Below, piece by piece: positions 40,020 through 51,500 of a stretch of DNA of 64,000 nucleotides. Source of the stretch: Paroedura picta (lineage: Eukaryota > Chordata > Lepidosauria > Squamata > Gekkonidae); the NCBI RefSeq assembly GCF_049243985.1, contig NC_135384.1, forward strand, positions 18,348,501 through 18,412,500, read 5' to 3'. Position 1 is the first letter of the stretch, and each line of letters opens with the position of its first letter. Position numbers and translations under genes: made by a program. Below the pieces are notes generated by a model, which was not told the DNA's origin, searched no databases, and saw only the letters and a list, made by a program, of their open reading frames with translations.

Positions 40020-43000
40020 CTGGATGGGGACAATAAAATGGGGGAGTGCAGACTACAAACTGCATTAATTCCTGATACTGCAGAACCTTATTCTTCCACA
40101 GAACAACTTCAAATATCTTCAAATTTTATGCTCAGCTGAAAACATTTTTCCACCTTTGTCTCAGAACTGCAGGGCAGTAAGGGGCGAGGAAAGGCAACTT
40201 TCTGCTGGAGTAGCAGAAAATGCTGGTGTCAATATGAACTGACTTTCCATAGATTGGAATGTAGTTTATGAACTACATCTTCTGTTGGCAAAATATGTGG
40301 GTAAATGCAGGTCAGAGAAGTTTGCTCAATTGCAAACAAAGACTAAATGGGTATGAATTTAACAAAATTTGAGTCCAGTGGCACCTTTAAGACTTCATTT
40401 GGCTGTTTCAGACCAACACAGCTACAGTCCTGAATCTAATGGCATGTCTAAATTCTACAAAAAGCCATGTGTGCAAGAAAAACAGCCATTTTAGGAGGTA
40501 GGGGTTCCATTTTGTCACTATGGTCACTGAGGAACATCTGCATGATGTCTGATCCCCTTTTAAAGCTGTGTATAGTCATAGCCATCACTGCATTGACTCT
40601 GCAAAAAAGTCACAGGACTATTGTTCTTCATTGCATGTCACAGGTGCTCTAGTGCTCCCCCTTTTTAAAAAATTACCTGTCCTATTTATCTGCCAATAGG
40701 ATATCTTGCACCCAATTACATGAACTCAGTCTATGAAAACTGCAAGAACAGTGCTTTGGTGCTTCAACACCATGACTAGGAATGAAGTTTATAAACTAAC
40801 CTCAGGGTTTCATGGAAGTGAGGCCTTGGTCAACTGAAAACAGATCTTTTGCTAATGGAGGACTGTTTTTCTGTGGCTGTTCATTCCCAAATCATATCCT
40901 CTCTGTTCAATTCCAAAGGGGAGGCTTTCTTAGTTTGGTACAATAGGAACATGTGGCATAAGCAAGACTAATGGATCTCTTGTGTGGCTACCCAAACAGC
41001 TTAAACTGGTGAAGGGGATAAGAGAGTAAAGAACTGATAGAACAGTCAGGCTGCTGTAGAAATACAAATGAAAGGGATGTGGGGAGAGGAGGTTTATCTG
41101 GGAAAGTGTTATGGCTGGAGAACAGCAGGACAGAAGACTGAATATGAAACAGCAACAGCTGAGCTTCAGTACAAGCAGGATACAGAAAATCTAGTGGGTA
41201 TGTGTGGAGGGATGCTCATCCTGAAAGTACTGACTCCTGGCCCCATAGGGAAGCGGAGATGGGAGTCTGTGGCTTTCCACCTTAAGGGAAACTCTCCAGA
41301 ACTGAGGTCCTCCTTAGACCTGGCAGTTATTTATTCTAATACTGTTGTGGGTTTCTGCAGAAGAAGAAAAGATTCTCTCCCCTTCCTATCTGAATGATGG
41401 CCATTCAGCAGCAACCCTGCCTCTTGTGCATGGCCAGCAATTTATTGTGTTAGTATGAATTCTCTGATTCACCTGTTTTAACAGAAACAACCAAGTTTCA
41501 AACTGACCCTTGATCTGCCCATTGTTGGGAACGGAATACAAGCACCTTGAGGATTTTTCAGTCTGAAATGATGAGACCTAATGCTCATGAAGCAAAATTT
41601 GAGTCCAACAGCCCCTTTAAGACCAGCAAGATTTCCGGGATATAGGCTTTCAAAAGTCAAAGTTCTCTTCAGATGTCTGACAAAGGGAACATTGGCTCTC
41701 AAAAACTTGGGAAATCTTAGAACAAAGTTTTGAGTCCAGTGACACCTTTATTCTGGCTGCTTCAGACCTGAATCTATCTTTTAGAAGTCTTGGTGGTATT
41801 TAAGGGGCTGTTGAACTATAATCTTGTTCTTCTACCACAGACCAGTGTGGCTTTTTGCCTGAAACATTGCTGATCAAAGAAACTCAAAGGCATCTTTCTT
41901 TAACACATTTCTAACCATTTTGATATTGTTCAATATAGAAAAGAGTTAGGAACTTGCTTACTAAAAGATAGCTTTTTTTCTCTATGGAAAGATGTGGCTA
42001 TTGGGCCTAGACAAATCTCAGAGGAATGACTAGGCTCTCCATGAGTACAACCAAAAATGGGGAGAAAAATACAACCCTGCACAGCTAACCAAAAAAGTTG
42101 GAGCAAAAAAAGATTAAGCTGTAACTATACATGTAGTAAAAATGTACAGAATATGAGGTATAATTTAAAGCATCCTGAAGTGCTAAAGTTTAATTAAAAA
42201 CAGTGCTATGATTCAACCTAATCCCAATATAAAGACCAATGTCCAAAAATACAGCTTTAAAAGCACATATTATCTCCATATGCAATGGCTAATACCCACT
42301 GTTTTTTAGCCTCCTGCCTTCCTCAATGGTATAAAACTGAACACTCCATTAAATCTGGCCCGCTGTTTTAGCAACACATCCACAAGAATATATTAAATTT
42401 ATCTGCTACATGAGGAAAATACAAGTATGAAATGGGCATTGCTGTCCGTGCCACAAGTTTGCCTTCACATTTGTCTTCCCTCACCCAATTCTCCCTGGAA
42501 TGAGTTCATTACAAGTCAGACAAGTGAAAGAAGCACAGAGGAAGCATATTGTGGCAAGGGACAAACCTGAAAACACATACCTGTACCATGATGAGTTTTT
42601 TCTTCCAAAGGCAATTGGGGTCAGGCCAGTCCTCCCCAAAACACAACCACAGGGTATAGTCAGGGGAGCCATTGCGTCCTTCCAGGAATCCAATTAGTTC
42701 TGGAGTGGAAGAGAAAAAAAATATTTTTCTCTTCTTCCTGTTGTTCCACCAGATGAAGATGTCATGTTTTAGTCTAAGGGTGGCCAAACTGGCTCCCCAG
42801 ATGTCCAAGGAGTATGAATTTGCTGGATCATGGAAATTCGGTTGATGTGTTTGCTGGATCGTGGAAATTTGGTTGATGTAGTTTACTTGGATTTTAGTAA
42901 AGGTTTTGATAAGGTTCCCCATGATGTTCTGATGGATAAATTGAAGGACTGCAATCTGGATTTTCAGATAGTTAGGTGGATAGGGAATTGGTTAGAGAAC

Positions 43001-46000
43001 GGCACTCAAGTTGTTGTCAATGATGTTTCATCAGATTAGAGGGAGGTGAGTAGCGGGGTACCTTAGGGCTCGGTGCTTGGTTCGGTACTTTTTAACATAT
43101 TAATGATCTAGATGAGGGGGTAGAGGGACTACTCATCAAGTTTACAGATGACACCAAATTGGGAGGACTGGCAAATACTCCGGAAGATAAAGACAGAGTT
43201 CAACGAGATCTGAACACAATGGAAAAATGGGCAAATGAGAACAAGATGCAATTTAATAAAGATAAGTGTAAAGTTCTGCATCTGGGTCAGAAAAATGAAA
43301 AGCATGCCTACTGGATGGGGGATATGCTTCTAGGTAGCACTGTGTGTGAACGAGACCTTGGGGTACTTGTGGATTGTAAACTAAACATGAGCAGGCAGTG
43401 TGATGCAGCGAATGCCATCTTGGGCTGTATCAACGGGCATCACATCAAAATCACAAGATGTCATAGTCCCATTGTATACGGCACTGGTCAGACCACACCT
43501 GGAGTACTGTGTGCACATCTGGAGGCATCACTTCAAGAAGGACATCGATAAAAATTGAAAGGGTACAGAGGAGAGCGACGAAGATGATTTGGGGCCAAGG
43601 GACCAAGCCCTATGAAGATAGGTTGAGGGACTTGGGAATGTTCAGCCTGGAGAAAAGGAGGTTGAGAGGGGACATGATAGCCCTCTTTAAGTATTTGAAA
43701 GGTTGTCACTTGGAGGAGGGCAGGACGCTGTTTCTGCTGGCTGCAGAGGAGAGGACACGCAGTAATGGGTTTAAACTTCAAGTACAACGATATAGGCTAG
43801 ATATCAGGAAAATGTTTTTCACAGTCAGAGTAGTTCAGCAGTGGAATAGGCTGCCTAGGGAGGTGGTGAGCTCCCCCTCACTGGAAGTCTTCAAGCAAAG
43901 GTTGGATACATACTTTTCTTGGATGCTTAGGGCTAATCCTGCGTTGAGCAGGGGGTTGGACTAGATGGCCTGTATGGCCCCTTCCAACTCTATGATTCTA
44001 TTCTATGAATTTGTTTAGGGGCAAGGCAATTGCTCTCCTCCTTGACTCATCACTTGGAAAGCAGACACCTGCTTTCCACTACTGGTGTCTGTCCCATCTG
44101 TGTGAAGCAACAGCAGAAGGGCCCTGTTCTGGTGATATGGAAAGTGCCATCAAGTCGCAGCCAACTTTCAATGCAAGAGATGAGCAGTGGCAGTTGAATA
44201 GCAACCCTGGATGTCCCGATGGTTTCCCATCCAAATACTAACCTGCTTAGTTTTTGAGATCTGACAAATTGGTGGATTTGGATATTATTAGAGACATTTC
44301 TAGGCTGCCTTTCCACCCAACTCAGAGTTGCCATGGTAGTAGACATTAAAACATCTCAAACTTTGAAAGTGTTTAAAATACAAGTATCACAACCTCCAAA
44401 ACAAATAAAACATATAAACACATTAAAACAGGAGGGGAGGGGAGTGAGTATGGGAATGACAAAACAAGCAAGAAAAGTCTTCCGCGGCTGGTGGAAAACA
44501 AGGATTGAGAAAGACAAATCTCAGGGTCTGAGCTCCAAAGTTTTGGTGCCACAACTAAGAAGGTCCTTTCTTGGGTTGCCATCCAAAGGTTCCATCACTA
44601 TGAGGGACTTTGTACTCTATCATGTAGCACATAATAGTGATGTTGGGTTTGGAGGAGAGTTGGAGAAAGCTTAGAAATGGGGCCTATTTAAGCTGTTCTT
44701 CCCAAAGCATATTTTATTTAGATGTTTATAATCTGCTTTTCTTCTCAATGAAGCTACTGATATTGAATCAGGTCCCTGGTCCACTAAGGTCAGTCTTATC
44801 TACTCTGATGTGTAGCAGCTCTCCCGATTCTCAAGAAGAGGTCTTTCACATACCTACAACCCTATATTTTAACAGGAGATACCAAGCATTTGCTCTACCA
44901 CTGAGTCAGCCCCTACCCAAAGCAGTTTTTACACAATCATCCTTCTGTAGCTTATTTTATCCATGCAACCACCACCCTGTGAGGCAAGTTAGGTTTAGTG
45001 TGACTGGCCCGAAGTTATTCAGTGGTTTTCAAGGCAGAGTGGAGGATTTGAACCTGGGTCTCCCAGATCTTAGACTATCCAGTGTACCATGCTGGCAGCA
45101 CTTCTGTGTGTCCTCCACTTTTCCTCTAGCAGTGCCGTGGTGGAGCAAAGCTCAAGCAAAGCTACTGTGGTAGAGCACTAGCCTAGTATGCAGATGGATC
45201 CAGATTCTTTCCCCGACATTTCCAGTTGAAGAGACCAAGCAGTGGGTGATGTGAATGATTATTGCCTGAGAACCCAGAGAGCTCCTGCCAGTCTTAGTAG
45301 ACAATACTGATGGAGCAAGAGTCTGATTCAGGATAAGGTAGTTTCATGGGTTCAGCCCCCAGAGGATTAGAAGCCATACTATCATACCTTGAACAAACTG
45401 TTGCTGGCTATAAAGGCTGCTGAAATGTTCCTTTGGAAGCCCTCCGCCACGCATCCCAGTTGTGGGCGTCTCAGACTGGCTCCAGAAGACATGGCAAGGG
45501 CCCAGCCGACTACCGCAAAGTGATAGACCCTCAATGCGGAGCAGCACCCCAGGGGCCAGGCGGCTCAGAAGACGATTGGTGTATGCTGCTTGCCGCCGGT
45601 CATTCAAGGCAGCAGTGTCAGGCAACACCACAGTAGCCAAATCTGGATAAGAAATCTGGGATCCAGGAGGTACGAAACACAAGCCCTGCACATTGCTGAA
45701 CGTGTTGGTGAAGACCAGCCGACCTCGATAATAGACCCGCACTTCAAATTCTGTTTCTGAAGAACAGAAGGGATGGGGGGAGAGGGGACAGATGAAAACC
45801 CATTGTCTTCCACAATTACTTGCAGGGGTACCTTTCATTATTTCACTACAAGAGAAGTATTCACACCTTGACATGTTCAGCCACTGGAAACATTATTCTT
45901 ATAAGAGTGGAATAATTCAATGTCGCCTTCCTCTAACCATCTCAATTGCCCCTTTATGTAGTCTACACAGTGTGCCCCAAGCCCCGGGCCGCAGCCCAGT

Positions 46001-48504
46001 ATCGGGCCATGGAGCCCTTGTAACTGGGTACAGGCACCAGCGCACCTCCCTCCCCCCCCACAGCGTAGCACTCGCGTCGGAAGTGATTGGCCGCTTCAGC
46101 AGCCGATTCACTCAAGCCTAGCCGCGCTGTGGGGGGGGGGGGGGGGAGGCACGGGCACAAATGCACAGGTGCAGCAGCTCCACACCTGTGTGTTTACGCC
46201 CACCATTGAGCGCCACTCTCCCTCTCTCCCCCCGGTCCCCGGCCTGAAAGAGATTGGGGACCACTGGTCTACGAGGTTGCCTCAGGCCTTTCGACAAGGA
46301 AAACTTGGACTGTGGACTGGTATGCAATTATTATTCTTCCATGCAGTACTATGTCCATGTATTTTCTTGCATGCATGTGCATGCTTCATTACTTAAGAGT
46401 CACATGCTGGATGATTCTAAATAGTAGGAAAAAATCTTCAGAATTGGAAATCTGACAGCTTTAATGCAGAATTGAATCTTTGATAAGCACAAATGTTCTT
46501 TCATAACTATACTCCCACAAGGCACAATTTTTTGTCTGGTCACACCTTAGAAATCTGCCTTGCCTTTAAACTTAATGGAACCTCATCTCTCCACTTGCTT
46601 AGGATTGCCATTTTCTTTTTTAATTGCCACAAACGGCACCATTTGCAGGGGCATCAGCTGAAATGCTAGCCACAAAGTTCTGGTCTTACTAAATCAGTTC
46701 TGTGGTTCTTGTGTCCAAGGCAAACAAATTCCTTTTAAGTCAGTTACCAGAAAGCCATGCTTTGAGGTATGTGTGGGTAAAAATAGGGTAATCCTCTTTT
46801 GGTGTACTTATTTGACAGGCTGCAATATGAATATTCGTATTTCTATTGCCTTTAAACACTCAACTTCTGGTGCAACCCTATCAAGTGCAAATAACAGAGT
46901 CCTCTAACTTAAAATTAAAATATTTTAAATAAAGGAAAGTAGACCTCTAAATACCCTTTCCCACCTATAGAAAGATATTATGACCCTTGCTAATTGGGTG
47001 GAAATTTTACAGCAAAGTGGCAAATCAAAACTGGTCTCTTTAATCTGATATTCCCCTGTATTACATAGCCTTCGTTTAGCAGCAGAATGGCAGGAAGAAA
47101 TTAAAATAGGTGATGTTCAGTCCATCACTGCTGTATCTGTTATTGCAAAAGTTAAAGCAGACACAAAATGCAGAGTTCTGGCCTTCAACTGGTAGGCAGC
47201 AACTGACAGGTGGATTGCCTTGGGATCACAAGCAGATCACAGCAGTGGTGCTATAACATTGCATCTCCCTCCCTGACTGTGACTACAAGAAGGGGGGAGT
47301 ACTCTGTGGTGGGGTGAGGGTAAAAAATAGCTGTTGTTCAGTTCATGATGAAATCCTAGCTGGTGGGGAACTAGACTGTGTCTCAGAGGGTCGATTTATC
47401 CCACTCTTCCTTCAAGGAGCTCAGAACGGCATATACCATTTCCCCATACTTATTTTATCCTCACAACAGCTCTGTGACGTAGGTAAAGCTGAGCTTGACC
47501 CAAGGGCAGAGATTTGAACTCAACTCTCCCAAGAGCCTTGTCTGACATCCTAATCACTGCACCACACTGGGTCTCTAAGGGAATGAAGAGAGGACAGAGA
47601 AGAGAATGCAGGTTCTTAGGCAGGGTTGCCAAACTCTAGGTGGCACACGGAGCTCTCCTGCTACTATAAGTCATCACCGGACGATCAAGATCCATTCCTC
47701 TGGAGAAAATGGCTGATTTGGACGGGGAGGGTTCTATGATATTATATACTTCCAAGATCCTTCCCTTCCCCAAATCGCACCCTCTCCATACTCTAACTCC
47801 TCCAAATCTCCACATATTTTCCAACCTGGAGCTGGCAACCCTATCCTTAGAGTTAACACAGTCTTTCCCAACCTTTCTACCATTGGGAAACCCCTGAAAC
47901 ATTCTTCAGGCATCAAGAAACCTCTGAAGTGATGTCAGCAGGCCACACCTTCCTGCCATGCCCCTGGAACATGTCACCAGAACTGACATCGCCCACACAC
48001 TCCCATCAGATATGACATCGCCAGGCCATACCCACAGCACAGGAAATGACAGCACAGAATAATTTTCAGATGATTTTTAAATAGAACCATATCTGTACTC
48101 TGGGCTGGTTACCAGTTTGCTATTTACCAAAGAAAGCCTGCAGAAACAGAGCCAGGATCAGTGCCACTTTGTGGCCCCCACATCCACCCCAACAGCAGAA
48201 ACATGGCCGGAACAGGTCTATGCTGTTCCACTGACCCTCCCCCCATGCCAGAAACGGTACTAGGCAGGCCTATGCGCCCCCACCCCCAATTCCAGAAACA
48301 GGACCAGAGCTGGCTAATGCTGCTCTATCCCCCACAGTTAAAATGAGAGTACTTACCTCTCTGGACTGCAGTTGCTACCATGTGTGACAAGCCTTGGCTA
48401 GCAAGGATTTGTATGGTAGGAGCCCTTCTCCTTCCCCTCCTCCAGGCCCATCATTGGCCATTTTGGGAGGGAGGGTCAACATGATCATATCTGATCATAT
48501 CACC

Positions 48505-48539
<35 letters not shown>

Positions 48540-51500
48540 ACTCACTCAGCAAAACTCTTCTAGGGCCATCATAAAAAAGGTTGGATTAGAGGTTGGTCAC
48601 AAACCATTACTCTGGAGCAGTGGTCCCCAACCTGCGGGCCGCGGCCCGGCGCCGGGCCGCAAAGGCCATGGCGCCGGGCCGCGGCTCCCTCTCCCCGCCC
48701 CCCCCCCCCGCAGTAAAAAACTTCCCAGGCCGCAAGCTTGCGGCCCGGGAAGCTACTTACTGCGGGAGGGCGGGGAGAGGGAATCAGGGCCGGGCTGCGC
48801 CCGCGCGGCCCGCGGGTGCGGCCCAATCCACGGGCACGGCTGGCGGGCGCGGCCCGATCCGCGGGTGCGGCCCGCGGGCGCGGCTGGCGGGCGCGGCCCG
48901 ATTCGCGGGTGCGGCCGGGCGCGGCTCGTGGGCGTGGCCCGCGCGGTCCCTGCGGGCGCAGCCCAATGCCCTGCCGGTCCCCAGCCTAATAAAGGTTGGG
49001 GACCACTGCTCTGGAGTACAAAAAGGAAACAGCCATGGCTGTGTCGGATGCAATCTCAGATTTGGCCAACAGAGGGCCTACATCCAAAAAGCTTACCTAA
49101 CACGTTGGATTCCATGATCTGTTCCCATGATATTGATGGGGCTGCTGGTGGGGCCTGATCCAAACCAGATGGAGGCAGGCCTACACAGGAAGCTGCATTA
49201 TCTGCTGCTGGCACTGAACAGGGAACAGAAAAAAGGGTAAAAGAACACTTGAGAACTACACTGCTCTACAGGGCTGGAGAAAAATGCCCAGTCCATTTAA
49301 TAGGGGCATAAGATGTTATTTATCTCTGTGCCGTGAAAATCTGCTACTGTCTATTTCCATGCAATAAGCCTCTAGCCATTTTTCTCCAGGCCAGCTGGCA
49401 GTTCTTAAGCTTCAAAAATGATGCCTCTTGTTTCTCTTCTTTGCTAGTGACTGCCAGGGGGGAAAGCTGACGTGCCAAAGAAAAAAAGGTCGGGTGGGAA
49501 TCTATAATGGCTGCCACTTGGTGCTTCTGTTACACTCCTAGCTAGGTTGTCAAATTCCAAATTCTTCCAGAATTATGCCTGATCTCCAAACTACAGAGAT
49601 CAATTTCTTGGGAGAAAACAGCTGATTTAAAGGGTAGACTATATGACATTATGCCCTGCTCCCCTTCCCTATGCTTCACTCCCAAATTTCCAGGAATTCC
49701 CCAACCTAGAGTGGGCAACCTAATTAGGTAGTGTACATGAGATGGCAAAACTCAGGGGATAAGAAGAAGGGGAATCAAGACAGACAGCATTTAAAAAACC
49801 CTACAACCATTTAAAACAGGTCCCAGGTTTGACAGTGAAAGGCTTCTGGTCCTGGATCAGAAATGCTGACCACTTACCCTTAAGAAGGGGTGGCCAAACT
49901 GTGGCTCTCCAGCTGTCCATGGACTACAGTTACCATGAACCCTTGCCAGCATAATGGGGTGGCAGAATGACTGAACGCACATGCTCATGTCGGGAGTGTG
50001 TAATATATCCTCCAGTTTCAGACAGCCTACCGAAATTATTAGTGCATAAGACTGGTTCCAACGGTATCATTGGGACTGTTAGCAGAGCTGGATCCAAACC
50101 GGATGGGGACAGGCCAACATAGTAAGCTGAGTTTTCTGCTTCTGGCACACGATATGGAACATTGTAGAAGAAAGAAAAGACAACAGAATGCTTGAGAACT
50201 GACAAACACAAAAACTCTGGAATTAAAGAATGACCTAGCACAGCTGTCCCCAACCCCCGGGCCGGAGACCGGTACCAGTCCATGGATCAGTCGGTACCAG
50301 GCTTCGGCTCCTCCTCGTCCTCCTCCCTGGCTGCTGCCTCAGGGGCTGCACTGCCACTCTGCTGCTGGCTCACCTTTGGTGCTCTCCGGTGACTGCCATG
50401 GCTGGAGCTCCCCCTCAGCGTGGCATTACGCAGCTGCTGCTGGCAGTGCCCCCCAGTGGGCAGCGGGAACTCAAGGGTGCCGGCGGGAAAGCAAGTGGAG
50501 CAGGGGCTTAGGGCGGCGGCAGCAATGTCCCTTGGCAAAAGACTACCTCCCCCCGGGCCTCAGTAAAATTCTCAAGCATTGACCAGTCCCCGGTGATAAA
50601 AAGGTTGGGGACCACTGACCTAGCACATGAGCCACAGACAGTGCTGAAAGGAGATTTCCTGGATTCTTTGGAGGGTGGGGAGACTGGAGTGCAGGTCTCT
50701 TCTTGCCAGTCCTTCCCACCAAACCCTTGTTGCCTTTGCAGTTTGGTTGTTCATAGAACATTTTTATAGATCTCTGTACTATTAGAAAAGTGTGAGAAGC
50801 CTTGGACTCCCATCTGTTGAGTGAATTAATTTTTAGTGGTTATTATGAAAATCTTGTGCCCCATCTAGAATGGTTCTGCATCCTACCATCAGCTTAGAAC
50901 CACTGGCCTAAGGAACTGGGAACAAGCAGAGGATAGAGGAGGGGAGACAGCACTGGAAAAAATTGAAAACAAGCCCCGTGTCTTTGTTTTAAAAAGCTTA
51001 GAACCACTTATTCTACTGGTAGAAAGGGTGGCAGGATGATTAAATGCAAGTCATATTTTGGCCCCACCAAGATTTGATACAGATTATGGATCCAAAAAGG
51101 TACCCTGAAATCATTTGTTCCCAAGATCAGCTCCATAGGGACTGTTGGAGGAGCTGGATCCAAAACAGATGACAAGTCTGTGCAGTAAACTGGATTTTCT
51201 GCCTCTGTCACTGGATGGGGAGCATTGCAGGAGAGAGAAAGATTACATAATGCTTTTGAGGGTCAATATGGGATTTTGGGCTGTATCAAACGGATTATCG
51301 TGTCCAGATCACTCTGCTCTGGTTCAGCCTCACTTGGGAGTACTGTGTTCAGTTTTGGGCACCCCAGTTGAAGAGGGATGTTGACAAACTGGAACGTGTC
51401 CAGAGGAGGGCAACAAAGGTGGTGAGGGGTTTAGAGACCAAGACGTATGAAGAAAGGTTGGAGAGCTTGGTCTGTTTAGCCTAGACAGGAGACGACTGAG

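Noticed and set aside
48394-49158. A 254-codon open frame on the plus strand, rich in Gly, Arg and Ala
   Set aside because: It is the GC-rich tandem repeat of the hAT element at 48618 read through; it also runs antisense to an IRF3 exon.
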